A stretch of DNA of 64,000 bases. Source: Verrucomicrobiota bacterium. Its GTDB lineage: Bacteria > Verrucomicrobiota > Verrucomicrobiia > Opitutales > UBA953. Below, in pieces: positions 49,570-59,103 of this stretch; position 1 is the stretch's first letter, and each line of letters opens with the position of its first letter. The stretch is taken from contig JAURLX010000021.1 in assembly GCA_030830965.1 (NCBI GenBank), forward strand, positions 101,869 through 165,868, in the 5' to 3' direction. A program made the position numbers and the translations under genes. A model generated the notes under the pieces. The model had not been told where the DNA came from. It made no database searches and saw only the letters and a program-made list of their open reading frames with translations.

Positions 49570-52092
49570 ATGAGAACCCTGACCACCACCCTGTTGCTCG
49601 CCCTCACGGCCGTCGCCTCCGCGCAGCAGAATCTCCCCAAGCACGAAGCGATGGACTACGGCCGCTTCCTGTCGGCCTCCATCGACAACGCCCAGGGCAA
49701 GAACCCCTTCGAGCAGAAGGGCGGCGCGGCCAACAAGGCCGTCGTCGTGAACCTAGGCGAACGCGCGGGAGGCTACGCCTTCGACACCGAGACCCTCCGC
49801 GGCGCCGGTGGCTGGACCGGAGGCTGGATGCGCTTCAAGGGCGTGACCTTCGACGGCGGACACGGACCGAACCCCGGTCCGGCCCAGAACGCCAAGATGC
49901 ACTTCGAGACCAACCCTGGCCCCGGCTGGAGCGCCGACGGCTCCTTCAAGGACCCCCGCGCGCTGCCCAAGGGCCCCGAAGGCGTGATGTCCAAGATCCC
50001 GCTCGGTCCCCTGCCCCGCGAGCATTCCAAGTACCTGGGGCTCTTCCTCTGCGGAGACCGCGTGACCTTCCACTACAGCGTCGGCGAGGCGGAGGTGCTG
50101 GAGAGCGCCGAGCTCGAGACCGTCGGCGGCGTGCCCGTCGTGAGCCGCTCCTTCACCGTACTCAAGGGTGTGCTGAACTCCCACGTGCGCCTGCAGGACC
50201 TGCCCTACGGCGGCTCCATCGCCACGACCAATCTTAAGGCCGCCGCCGTCCTCACGATGAAGTTCCCGGCGCCCACGCCGCCGCCGGCCCCCAAGGGCAA
50301 GAAGAAGGCCGCGCCGACCGCCGCGCCGAAGGCTCCCGCGGACGAATTGACGGCCGTCGTCGGTCGGGGCCTGCCCGCCGGCTCGACCTTCGCCCAGACG
50401 ACCTCCTCCCTCACGCTCAAGGTCAAGGCGGAGGCCGGGACCAGCTTCAAGGTTTCCTTCGCCCACGGGGCCGTCGGCCAGAACGACGCCCTGCTCAAGG
50501 CCGCCGCCGGCACCGCCGCGCCCGCCGACCTCGTCGCCTTCACCAAAGGCGGACCGGCGCACTGGACCCAGACCGTCGTGACCGAGACCACCTTCGGCGA
50601 GGACGACCAGGCCAAGCAGGCCGAAGCCCTCCGCCAGCAGCTGGCCGGAGAGACCGACGCCGCCGCCAAGCAGGTGCTCGCGGACCGCGTCAAGGAGGTC
50701 CTCAACGCCCCCTACCTCGTCGACAACCTCAACGTCCCCCTCGAGAACCCCTACCGTTCCTGGATCCGCGTCGGCGCGATCGACTTCTTCAAGGACGGGC
50801 GCATCGCCTTCTCCACCTGGAGCGGCGACGTCTGGATCGGCACCCCGTCCGACGACCGGTACTCCAAGGTCACCTGGCGCCGCCACGCCACGGGCATCTT
50901 CCACGCCCTCGGCCTGCGCATCGTCGACGACGTGATGTACGTGCTCGGCCGCGACCAGATCACCCGCCTCAGCGACCTCAATGGCGACGGCGAGGCCGAC
51001 CGCTACGAGAACTTCAACAACGACGTCCAGGTCACCTCGAACTTCCACGAGTTCACCTTCGACCTGCAGACCGACCCGCAGGGCAACTTCTACTTCCTCA
51101 AGGGCGGTCCCGTGAATCCGGGAGGCCGCGGCTGGGGGCCCCTCAGCGACCACCACGGCTCGATCTTCAAGGTCTCGCCCGACGGCAGGAAGTTCGAGGT
51201 GCACGCCACCGGCATCCGCGCCCCCAACGGCATGGGCGTCGGGCCCAACGGCGAGATCTCCAACGGCGACAACCAGGGCACCTGGGTCCCGGCGGACTAC
51301 ATCCACTTCTCCAGGCCCGGCGAGTTCATCGAGGTCCCCGACCTCGCGCACCGCGAGAAGGCCCCGACCCAGTACAGCCCGCACCTGTGCTGGATCCCCT
51401 ACGACGTCGACAACTCCAACGGCGGGCAGACCTGGGTGACCTCCAAGAAGTGGGGGCCCTTCGAGGGCCGCATGCTCTACCTCTCCTACGGCAAATCCTC
51501 CCTCTTCGGGGTGCTGCAGGAGCGCGTGGGCGACGTGGCCCAGGGCGGCGTGGTCAAGTTCCCCCTCAAGTTCTCCACCGGCATCATGCGCGGCCGCTTC
51601 AACCCCGGCGACGGACAGCTGTACCTCTCCGGCCTCAAGGGCTGGCAGACCAACGGCGTCAAGGACGGCGCCATCCACCGCGTGCGCTACACCGGCAAGT
51701 CCGTGACCATGCAGGACCGCCTCCACGTGACCAAGGACGGCGTCACCATCGGCTTCACCGGCGCCCTCGACCGCAAGTCCGCCACCGACCTCCAGAACTG
51801 GTCGGTCGAGCAGTACAACTACAAGTACTCCTCCGAATACGGCTCCGCCGACTACAAGGTCAGCAAGCCCGGCGAGAAGGGCACCGACTCCGTGGCCGTG
51901 AAGTCCGTGAAGCTCTCCGACGACGGCAAGGAGGTCTTCCTCGAGATCCCCGGCCTGCAGCCCGTGATGCAGATGCGCATCAAGATGGCCCTCAGGGCCG
52001 TCGACGGCACGCGCGTGCCCGAGGAGGTGTCCAACACGATCAACGTCGTGCCGGACGCCAAGGGCTCCGACTACCGCAGCTTCGCCCGGTGA
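49570..52092 (+). CDS. DUF6797 / PQQ-dehydrogenase-like secreted protein
   Basis: An 840-residue protein starting at ATG 49570 with signal MRTLTTTLLLALTAVASA. The first 440 residues match the domain I recall as DUF6797 (LPKHEAMDYGRFLSASID). The rest (about 460-800) is a beta-propeller like sorbosone/PQQ sugar dehydrogenases (IRVGAIDFFKDGRIAFSTWSG, GDVW, LNGDGEADRYENF, GIRAPNGMGVGPNGEISNGD). It may oxidise or bind sugars in the periplasm and hand electrons to the pentahaem cytochrome downstream. A strong terminator separates the two, so each has its own promoter or the first is read through at low level. Confidence 0.88.
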   Translation: MRTLTTTLLLALTAVASAQQNLPKHEAMDYGRFLSASIDNAQGKNPFEQKGGAANKAVVVNLGERAGGYAFDTETLRGAGGWTGGWMRFKGVTFDGGHGPNPGPAQNAKMHFETNPGPGWSADGSFKDPRALPKGPEGVMSKIPLGPLPREHSKYLGLFLCGDRVTFHYSVGEAEVLESAELETVGGVPVVSRSFTVLKGVLNSHVRLQDLPYGGSIATTNLKAAAVLTMKFPAPTPPPAPKGKKKAAPTAAPKAPADELTAVVGRGLPAGSTFAQTTSSLTLKVKAEAGTSFKVSFAHGAVGQNDALLKAAAGTAAPADLVAFTKGGPAHWTQTVVTETTFGEDDQAKQAEALRQQLAGETDAAAKQVLADRVKEVLNAPYLVDNLNVPLENPYRSWIRVGAIDFFKDGRIAFSTWSGDVWIGTPSDDRYSKVTWRRHATGIFHALGLRIVDDVMYVLGRDQITRLSDLNGDGEADRYENFNNDVQVTSNFHEFTFDLQTDPQGNFYFLKGGPVNPGGRGWGPLSDHHGSIFKVSPDGRKFEVHATGIRAPNGMGVGPNGEISNGDNQGTWVPADYIHFSRPGEFIEVPDLAHREKAPTQYSPHLCWIPYDVDNSNGGQTWVTSKKWGPFEGRMLYLSYGKSSLFGVLQERVGDVAQGGVVKFPLKFSTGIMRGRFNPGDGQLYLSGLKGWQTNGVKDGAIHRVRYTGKSVTMQDRLHVTKDGVTIGFTGALDRKSATDLQNWSVEQYNYKYSSEYGSADYKVSKPGEKGTDSVAVKSVKLSDDGKEVFLEIPGLQPVMQMRIKMALRAVDGTRVPEEVSNTINVVPDAKGSDYRSFAR

Positions 52093-52112
52093 CCGCGCCG
52101 TGAGGCGTGCGC

Positions 52113-52146
52113 GAAGGCCCGGAACCTCCGGGCCTTCTTCTTTCTT
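52113..52146 (+). terminator. Intrinsic terminator
   Basis: A 10-bp perfect stem GAAGGCCCGG/CCGGGCCTTC with loop AACCT is followed by TTCTTTCTT. The stem is identical to that at 6624-6649. Confidence 0.88.
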
Positions 52147-52194
52147 GTCCGCTTGCCAAGCACCGCCGATGGGCGACCCTTGAATCACGCCGCC

Positions 52195-54189
52195 ATGACG
52201 CTCCGCCGCCTCCTGACGCTCCTCCTCGCGCCGCTCGCCGCGGCCGCCGCCGAATCCGCCCGGGGACTTCACGTCTCGTTCGAGGCCGGAGGCCGCACGG
52301 ACCGCCGCGTCGACCGCCTGCTCGCGCTCCAGGTGCCCGCCGGCCAGCCGGTCACGCCCTGGCTCCCGGCCGGTCCCTTCAAGGCCCGCTGGGAAGGCAC
52401 GGTCGAGGCGCCCGTACGGGGGATCTTCACCCTCTGGGCCGAGACGTCCGGCAAATTCAGGCTGACGGTGAACGGACAGGCCGCGCTCGAGGGGACGGGG
52501 ACGAAGTCGATGCAGCTCAACAAGGGGCCCAACGCGATCGTCGCCGAATTCGAGTCCGACGGAAAAGCCGACGCGCACCTGCGGGCCGGCTGGGCCTCGA
52601 AGGACTTCCCGCGCGAGGCGTTCCCGCCGACCGCCCTCGCGCACGCCGCGGACGAAAGCCTGGCGAAAGCGCTGCTCCTGCGGGAAGGACGCGCGCTCTT
52701 CGCCAACCTCAACTGCGCGGCCTGCCACCAGGACGCCAGGCTGCCCGCCAAGGGCGCGGGCATGCCGGAGTTCGGGCAGAACGCGCCGCTGCTCGCCGAC
52801 CTCGGCGCGAAGTTCGACCGTGCGTGGCTGACGCGCTGGATCCTCGACCCCGCCTCCTTCCGCCCGCACGCGCTCATGCCCGCGGCGCTCAACGGCCCCG
52901 ACGCCGAGCAGCAGGCCGCGGACCTCGCCGCCATGCTGACACAGGGCGCCACGCCTGCCACCGGACCAGCCGCCGACCCCGCGCTCGCCCCGGCCGGGGC
53001 GGCGCTCTTCGCCAACCTCGGCTGCGTCGGGTGCCACCGCCAGCCCGACGCGGCGGGCGAAGACCCGCTCGCCCGCATCCCGCTCTCGCACGTGCGCGCA
53101 AAGTGGCGCGACGCGGCGCTCAAGGACTACCTGCTCGACCCGGCGAAGAACTGGCCCGCCGCGCGGATGCCGCACTTCCGCCTCACCGAGGAGGAGGCCG
53201 GCCAGCTGGCCGCCTACCTGCTCACGAAGGCACCCGCCGCCAAACCCGCGGCCAGGGAGGGCGACGCCGCGCGCGGAGCCGGCCTGATCGTGGCCGCCGG
53301 CTGCCTCAACTGCCACGCCGGCATGCCCGCCACCACCCAGCCCCCGCTGGCGCAGGCCGTGGCCGCGGGCGCCAAGGGCTGCCTCGCTCCCGACGCGGCC
53401 GCGCGTGGGAAGGCGCCCGCCTACGGCCTGTCCGCCGGCGAGAGGGACGCGCTGCTCGCGTTCCTGAAATCGGACGTCGCCGCCGGACTGGCCGTCGACG
53501 TGCCGGCGGAGTTCGCGACGCGCAACCTCAAGGCCCTCAACTGCGCGGGCTGCCACGCGATCGACGGAAACGGCGCCGTCTGGCGGAGACTCGACGACGA
53601 ATGTCAACGGCTGCGCTCCCTTCTGCCGCCCAAGGAGCACGTCGAGGGAGAGCCCGTGCCCGACGCGCCGGTGCCCGCGCTCACCTGGCAGGGCGAGAAG
53701 CTGAAGACCGCCTGGATGACCGAGTTCATCGCCGGACGCGTCGAGGACAAGCCGCGGTGGTGGCTGATCGGGGTCATGCCCGGGTTCGCCCATCACGCCC
53801 CGGGCATGGCGCTCGGGCTCGGCCAGCAGCACGGCTTCGGCCCCAAGGAGCCCGGAGAGCCCACGCCCGACCCCGGGCGGATCGCCGTCGGCGAGAAGCT
53901 CCTCGGCATGGACGGCGGCTTCAACTGCATCACCTGCCACGACGTCGGCGAGAAGGAGGCCACCGCCGTCTTCGAGGCGCCGGGCATCAACCTGGCCCTG
54001 TCCGCCCAGCGCCTGCGCAAGGGACACTTCCACCGCTGGCTGCTGAACCCCAACCGACTCGACCCCGAGACCAAGATGCCGAAGTTCGCCGACGGCGACG
54101 GCCTGACCCAGCTGACCGAGCATTTCAACGGCAAGGCCGAGGAACAGTTCGAGGCCATCCGGGAATACCTCAACAGTCTCAAGAAGTGA
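52195..54189 (+). CDS. Five-haem c-type cytochrome with PA14-like domain
   Basis: A 664-residue exported protein starting at ATG 52195 (MTLRRLLTLLLAPLAAAAAE). A PA14-like beta domain (about 22-135, FTLWAETSGKFRLTVNG) leads into a cytochrome region with five CxxCH motifs: C174-H178, C277-H281, C370-H374, C450-H454 and C578-H582. It should carry electrons in the periplasm. Its place after the DUF6797 protein suggests it accepts electrons from it. The PA14-like domain may bind carbohydrate. Confidence 0.88.
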   Translation: MTLRRLLTLLLAPLAAAAAESARGLHVSFEAGGRTDRRVDRLLALQVPAGQPVTPWLPAGPFKARWEGTVEAPVRGIFTLWAETSGKFRLTVNGQAALEGTGTKSMQLNKGPNAIVAEFESDGKADAHLRAGWASKDFPREAFPPTALAHAADESLAKALLLREGRALFANLNCAACHQDARLPAKGAGMPEFGQNAPLLADLGAKFDRAWLTRWILDPASFRPHALMPAALNGPDAEQQAADLAAMLTQGATPATGPAADPALAPAGAALFANLGCVGCHRQPDAAGEDPLARIPLSHVRAKWRDAALKDYLLDPAKNWPAARMPHFRLTEEEAGQLAAYLLTKAPAAKPAAREGDAARGAGLIVAAGCLNCHAGMPATTQPPLAQAVAAGAKGCLAPDAAARGKAPAYGLSAGERDALLAFLKSDVAAGLAVDVPAEFATRNLKALNCAGCHAIDGNGAVWRRLDDECQRLRSLLPPKEHVEGEPVPDAPVPALTWQGEKLKTAWMTEFIAGRVEDKPRWWLIGVMPGFAHHAPGMALGLGQQHGFGPKEPGEPTPDPGRIAVGEKLLGMDGGFNCITCHDVGEKEATAVFEAPGINLALSAQRLRKGHFHRWLLNPNRLDPETKMPKFADGDGLTQLTEHFNGKAEEQFEAIREYLNSLKK

Positions 54190-54384
54190 GTCCGGAGGCG
54201 GACGGCCCGGCGTCGGAATCAAGGCCGCCGGCTCCTAACTCCTTCATCTTCAAATCCTAGCCACAGTCCGCCGCCCGGCCCCGGGTCGGGGACGGGCCCA
54301 CATGAAGAGAGCCGGGGCCGAGGAACGCTCTCGACTCCGGGGCGGACATCTTTTGGGGTGAACCCCACCCCAAACCACAGACTT

Positions 54385-55914
54385 ATGTCCCCCCAACAGA
54401 ACCGCCGTTCATTCATCAAGAACTCGGCGCTTGCGGCCGCCGCCGCGGGCCTGAGCGCCTGCAACCACGCCAACGCCCAGGGCGCCAACGGAGACCTCCG
54501 CGTCGCCGTCGTCGGCTTCAAGGGCCGGGGCGGAAGCCACATCAGCGAACTCAAGCGCATCAAGGGCGTGCGCCTCGTCGCGCTCTGCGACGTCGACGCC
54601 GAGGTCCTGGCCAAGGGCGTGTCCTCCAACAAGGGCGCCGAGGGCTACGAAGACTTCAGGAAGCTCCTTGAGAACAAGGACATCGACGCCGTGTCGATCG
54701 CTTCACCCAACCACCTCCACTCCATCCAGGGGATCTGGACCCTCCAGGCCGGCAAGCACCTGTACATCGAAAAGCCGCTCTCGCACAACATCTACGAGGG
54801 CCGCCAGCTCGTGGCCGCCTCCGAGAAACACTCCAACCTGATCGTCCAGGCCGGCACCCAGAGCCGTTCGGGCGCCGGCATCCGCGCCGCCATCAAGGAC
54901 GTGCACGGCGGCGTCTACGGCAAGGTCCTCGTCTCCCGCGCCATCTGCTACAAGCGCCGCAAGTCCATCGGGCCGGCCAAGAAGCGCGACATCCCCTCCT
55001 CGATCAACTACGACCTGTGGTGCGGCCCCTCGCCCATGGCCGAGTCCGTCCGCGGCAACCAGACCGACCCCGACAACGAGACCAAGAGCTCCGGCCCCGT
55101 GCACTACGACTGGCACTGGTTCTGGAACTGGGGCGGCGGCGACCTCTGCAACCAGTGCATCCACGAGATCGACATCGCCCGCTGGTTCCTCAACGAGCCC
55201 GAGGTGTCGCCCTCGGTCGTCTCCATCGGCGGACGCTTCGGCTACCGCGACTGCGCCGAGACCCCCAACACCTTCATCTCCGTCCACAATTACGCCAAGG
55301 CGCCCCTCATCACCGAGGTCTACGGCCTGGCCAGCAGCAAGGCGAAGAATGCCGCGATGAACCGCTACGGCAAGTTCCCCAAGGCCCCCGAGATCGGCAT
55401 CGTGGTGGAGTGCGAGAACGCCACCATCGTCGTCCCCGACTACAACTCGGCCGTCGCCTACGGCAAGGACGGCAAGGTCATCAAGGCCTACGGCAAGTCC
55501 GTGGGACAGGTGGACCTCTCCGGCGGCGAATCCGGACACCACGCCGACTGGGTCGACCACATCCGCAAGGGCACCAACGCCGGCATCCACGCCCCCGTCC
55601 GTGAGTGCCACATCTCCACGTCGCTCGTCCACTCGGCGAACATCTCGTTCCGCCTCGGCAAGCGCCAGTCGGCGGCCGAGATCACCGAGGCCATCAAGGC
55701 CGACGCCGGGCTCTCCGAGGCCTTCGTCCGCATGCAGGACCACCTCGGCAAGAACGGCGTGAACCTCGCCACCTCGAAGGCCGTCCTCGGGGCCGCGCTC
55801 ACGCAGGATCCCTCCACCCAGCAGTTCACCGGAGCCAACGGAGCCCGCGCCAACGCCGACCTGATCGCCCGACGCGACGGACGCGCGCCCTTCCGCATCC
55901 CGGCCATCGGTTGA
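54385..55914 (+). CDS. Tat-exported Gfo/Idh/MocA oxidoreductase
   Basis: A 509-residue protein starting at ATG 54385. R7-R8-SFIK with ALAAAAAG is a Tat signal, and L-S-A-C26 could be a Tat lipobox. A Rossmann domain (VAVVGFKGRGGSHISELKRI) and the EKP motif (LYIEKPLSHN) identify the Gfo/Idh/MocA family; the C-terminal half has DWHWFWNWGGGDLCNQCIHE, typical of exported members. These enzymes oxidise sugars with tightly bound NAD(P). A DUF1080 lipoprotein follows, so formation and cleavage of 3-keto-glycosides in the periplasm is a plausible joint role. Confidence 0.92.
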   Translation: MSPQQNRRSFIKNSALAAAAAGLSACNHANAQGANGDLRVAVVGFKGRGGSHISELKRIKGVRLVALCDVDAEVLAKGVSSNKGAEGYEDFRKLLENKDIDAVSIASPNHLHSIQGIWTLQAGKHLYIEKPLSHNIYEGRQLVAASEKHSNLIVQAGTQSRSGAGIRAAIKDVHGGVYGKVLVSRAICYKRRKSIGPAKKRDIPSSINYDLWCGPSPMAESVRGNQTDPDNETKSSGPVHYDWHWFWNWGGGDLCNQCIHEIDIARWFLNEPEVSPSVVSIGGRFGYRDCAETPNTFISVHNYAKAPLITEVYGLASSKAKNAAMNRYGKFPKAPEIGIVVECENATIVVPDYNSAVAYGKDGKVIKAYGKSVGQVDLSGGESGHHADWVDHIRKGTNAGIHAPVRECHISTSLVHSANISFRLGKRQSAAEITEAIKADAGLSEAFVRMQDHLGKNGVNLATSKAVLGAALTQDPSTQQFTGANGARANADLIARRDGRAPFRIPAIG

Positions 55915-55921
55915 ACGACCC

Positions 55922-55961
55922 GGGGCGGAGCGCGTCGCAAGACCGCTCCGCCCCTTCATTT
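55922..55961 (+). terminator. Intrinsic terminator
   Basis: An 11-bp stem GGGGCGGAGCG/CGCTCCGCCCC (55922-55954) with an 11-base loop is followed by TTCATTT, just after the MocA oxidoreductase gene. Confidence 0.8.
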
Positions 55962-55976
55962 CCAGACATCCCCATC

Positions 55977-57434
55977 ATGGACTCCAAGATCATCGCCCTC
56001 CTCGCGGCCGTGGCCCTCGCCGGCTGCGCCGCCTCCGAGCAGCCGGGCCCCGGCGGCGCCCAGAAGAAGGGTGCGCCGAAGGCCGCTGCGAAGCCGGTCA
56101 TCTTCAATGGCAAGGACCTCACCGGCCTGAAGCGCCTCGGCGGCGAGGCCACCTACGCCGTCAAGGACGGCGTGCTCGTCGGCACCTCGACCCTCAACAC
56201 CCCCAACACCTTCCTCGCGACCGAGAAGGAGTACTCGAACTTCGTGCTCGAATACGAGTTCCTCAACGACCCCCGCCTCAACTCCGGCGTGCAGTTCCGC
56301 AGCCGCGCGCTGGAGAAGGAGCAGGAGTTCGTGGGCTCCGACGGCAAGAAGAAGAAGGTCGCCGCCGGACGCGTCCACGGCTACCAGGCCGAGATCGACA
56401 CCGACCCCAAGAACGTGAAGAAGGCCGAAGTCGGCCCCCGCATGTGGTCCGCGGGACTCTATGAGGAAGGCCGGCGCGGCTGGATCTTCCCGGGCTTCGG
56501 CGGCGGCGACGAGCAGGCCTTCTCCAAGCAGGGCCAGCAGGTCACCAAGGTGGGCGAATGGAACCGCGTCAAGGTCGAGGCCAACGGCAACCGCATCCGC
56601 ACCTGGATCAACGGCGTGCAGCGCGTCGACGCGCGCGACGACGGCTACAAGACGGGCTTCATCGCCTTCCAGGTCCACGGCATCGGCAAGGACAAGGACA
56701 AGGCCGGCACCACCGTGCAGTGGCGCAACATCAGCCTCACGCCCATCGCGGACAACACCCTCACCGAATCCGAAAAGGCCGACGGCTGGACGCTGCTCTT
56801 CGACGGTCGCACCTCCAAGGGCTGGCGCTCCGCCAAGGGGCCCGATTTCCCCAAGGAGGGCTGGTCCGTCGAGAAAGGCATGCTGCACACCGCCAAGGGC
56901 GACGGCAAGGAGTCGGCCAACGCGGGCGACATCATCACGACCGGACGCTACTCCGCGTTCGAGGTTTCGGTCGACTTCAAGCTCAGCAAGGGCGCCAACA
57001 GCGGCCTGAAGTACTTCGTGCAGCCTGACCTCAACCAAGGCGCGGGCTCGGCCTTCGGCCTGGAATTCCAGATGCTCGACGACGCCGTCCACCCCGACGC
57101 CAAGCTCGGCCGCGACGGCAACCGCACGGTCTCCTCGCTCTACGACCTGATCACCGCCACGGGCAAGCGTGCCAACCGCATCGGGGACTGGAACAACGCC
57201 TACGTCATCGCGACCGGCTCCAAGGTCGAGCACTGGCTCAACGGCCGCAAGGTCGTGGCCTACGACCGCTCCACCCCCGAGTTCAGGGCGCTGGTCGCCA
57301 AGAGCAAGTACGCCGACCCCAAGTACGGCAAGAACTTCGGCGAATGGAAGGACGGCCACATCCTCCTCCAGGAGCACGGCGACGAGGTCTGGTTCCGCAA
57401 CGTGAAGCTGCGCGACCTGTCCAAGAAGAACTGA
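55977..57434 (+). CDS. Two-domain DUF1080 lipoprotein (3-keto-disaccharide hydrolase-like)
   Basis: A 485-residue lipoprotein starting at ATG 55977 (MDSKIIALLAAVALAGCAAS; lipobox A-L-A-G-C17). Two DUF1080 jelly-roll domains follow, about 41-255 (VIFNGKDLTGLKRLGG, GWIFPGFGGGDEQAFSKQG) and about 275-480 (WTLLFDGRTSKGWRSAKG, GLEFQMLDDAVHPDAK). DUF1080 proteins were shown in other bacteria to hydrolyse 3-keto-disaccharides. The gene lies just after the MocA oxidoreductase, which could make such substrates. A strong terminator ends it. Confidence 0.92.
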   Translation: MDSKIIALLAAVALAGCAASEQPGPGGAQKKGAPKAAAKPVIFNGKDLTGLKRLGGEATYAVKDGVLVGTSTLNTPNTFLATEKEYSNFVLEYEFLNDPRLNSGVQFRSRALEKEQEFVGSDGKKKKVAAGRVHGYQAEIDTDPKNVKKAEVGPRMWSAGLYEEGRRGWIFPGFGGGDEQAFSKQGQQVTKVGEWNRVKVEANGNRIRTWINGVQRVDARDDGYKTGFIAFQVHGIGKDKDKAGTTVQWRNISLTPIADNTLTESEKADGWTLLFDGRTSKGWRSAKGPDFPKEGWSVEKGMLHTAKGDGKESANAGDIITTGRYSAFEVSVDFKLSKGANSGLKYFVQPDLNQGAGSAFGLEFQMLDDAVHPDAKLGRDGNRTVSSLYDLITATGKRANRIGDWNNAYVIATGSKVEHWLNGRKVVAYDRSTPEFRALVAKSKYADPKYGKNFGEWKDGHILLQEHGDEVWFRNVKLRDLSKKN

Positions 57435-57456
57435 GGGGCTGAACCAGCCCTTTCCC

Positions 57457-57494
57457 GGAGGCCGGGCGGCGCAAGCCGTCCGGCCTCCTTCTTT
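57457..57494 (+). terminator. Intrinsic terminator with GCAA loop
   Basis: A 14-bp stem GGAGGCCGGGCGGC/GCCGTCCGGCCTCC, with one G-T wobble and a GCAA tetraloop, is followed by TTCTTT after the DUF1080 gene. Confidence 0.88.
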
Positions 57495-57547
57495 GCCGAG
57501 GTCCCCCTTGCCCCGGGCCCGCGGACCCGCCAGCATCCGACCACCCC

Positions 57548-59101
57548 ATGAGAGCCCTCATCGCCCTTCTGTTCGCCCTGTCCGGCCTGTCCGCGGCGCC
57601 GGCCCGCCCGAACATCCTCTTCGTCATCGCCGACGACTGGGGCACCGGCCATGCGGGCGCCTACGGCTGCTCGTGGGTGAAGACGCCCAACTTCGACCGG
57701 CTTGCGCAGGAAGGCCTGCTCTTCCTCAACGCCTATACCCCCACGGCGAAATGCGCGCCCTCCCGCTCCAGCATCATGACCGGGAGGCACCCCTGGCTGC
57801 TCGGGGCCGCGGCCAACCACTGGCCCTATTTCCCGCCGGAGGTCGGCGTCCTGCCCGAGGCGCTGGACAAGGCTGGCTACTTCTACGCGACGACCGGAAA
57901 AGTCTGGGGGCCCGGGCAGTCGGTCAAGGCCGACGGATCGCCGCGGCCGATGACGGGCAAGCAGTACGCGAAGCGTCGCCTGCCGCCCCCCGCGAAGGGC
58001 ATGTCGCCCAACGACTACGCCGCGAACTTCGCCGACTTCCTGAAGGACGCGCCCGCCGACCGGCCTTGGTTCTTCTGGATGGGCTTCTTCGAGCCCCACC
58101 GGGCCTACGAAGAGGGCAGCCACGCCCGCTTCGGCAAGAAGCCCTCCGACGTCGACCGCGTGCCCGGCTACTGGCCCGACAACGCGACCGTGCGCGGCGA
58201 CATGCTCGACTACGCGGTGGAAGTCGAGCACGCCGACGCCCACTTGGGCAAGGTCCTCGAACAGCTGCGGGCCCGCGGCGAGCTCGACCGCACGCTCGTC
58301 ATCGTGACCTCCGACAACGGCATGCCGTTCCCGCGCGTGAAGGGGACGACCTACGAGCACGCCAACCACCTGCCCTTCGCCGTCCGCTGGCCGGCGGGCA
58401 TCGCGAAGGCGGGGCGCAAGGTCGAGGCCTTCGTCAGCTTCGCCGACCTGGCGCCCACCTTCCTCGAGGCGGCCGGCCTGCCCTGGGAGCAGTCGGGGTT
58501 GCTCCCGACTTCGGGACGCAGCCTCTTCGATGTGTTCAAGTCCGACGGCTCCGTCCCCCTCACGGGACGCGACTTCGCCCTGATCGGCCGCGAACGCAAC
58601 GACCTTGGCCGCCCGGACGACCAAGGCTACCCCGTGCGGGGCATCGTCACCGCCGACGCGGTCTACCTCGAGAACGCCGAGCCGTCGCGCTGGCCCGCCT
58701 GCAACCCCGAGACCGGCTATCTGGACACGGACGCCAGCCCCACCAAGAGCTTCATCCTCAAGGCCCGTCGCGAGAAAGGCTCCGACCTCTTCTGGGACCT
58801 CTGCTTCGGACTGCGGCCCGGACGGGAGCTGTACGACGTCAAGGCCGATCCGGACTGCGTCAGGAACCTGGCCGCCTCACGCGAGAAGGACGCCGAGTCC
58901 CTGCGCACGAGGATGTGGGCCGAGCTGAAACGCCAGGGGGACCTTCGCGCGCTCGGACGCGGCGCCGAATACGAGGCCTTCCCCCACGCCGACGAACGAC
59001 GCCGCAACTTCTACAACCGCTACGTGAAGGGCGAGCTCCTTGACGCCAACTGGGTCAATCGGACCGACTTCGAGCCCACGCCGATCAAGCCCTCCCGCTG
59101 A
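57548..59101 (+). CDS. Sulfatase, formylglycine type (CAPSR)
   Basis: A 517-residue secreted sulfatase: signal MRALIALLFALSGLSAAPA, metal-binding FVIADDWG, and the active-site signature C69-A-P-S-R73 with SIMTG. The C-terminal part fits heparan-N-sulfatase-like S1 enzymes. It starts a two-gene set with a second sulfatase 2 bases downstream. C69 would need an anaerobic or aerobic maturase encoded elsewhere. The substrate is likely a sulfated glycan. Confidence 0.95.
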   Translation: MRALIALLFALSGLSAAPARPNILFVIADDWGTGHAGAYGCSWVKTPNFDRLAQEGLLFLNAYTPTAKCAPSRSSIMTGRHPWLLGAAANHWPYFPPEVGVLPEALDKAGYFYATTGKVWGPGQSVKADGSPRPMTGKQYAKRRLPPPAKGMSPNDYAANFADFLKDAPADRPWFFWMGFFEPHRAYEEGSHARFGKKPSDVDRVPGYWPDNATVRGDMLDYAVEVEHADAHLGKVLEQLRARGELDRTLVIVTSDNGMPFPRVKGTTYEHANHLPFAVRWPAGIAKAGRKVEAFVSFADLAPTFLEAAGLPWEQSGLLPTSGRSLFDVFKSDGSVPLTGRDFALIGRERNDLGRPDDQGYPVRGIVTADAVYLENAEPSRWPACNPETGYLDTDASPTKSFILKARREKGSDLFWDLCFGLRPGRELYDVKADPDCVRNLAASREKDAESLRTRMWAELKRQGDLRALGRGAEYEAFPHADERRRNFYNRYVKGELLDANWVNRTDFEPTPIKPSR

Positions 59102-59103
59102 CC

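Noticed and set aside
49753..54222. 1489-codon open frame on the minus strand
   Set aside because: It is antisense to the DUF6797 and cytochrome genes, which have signal peptides, motifs and terminators. Its translation is Gly/Val/Leu-rich low complexity, typical of high-GC shadows.
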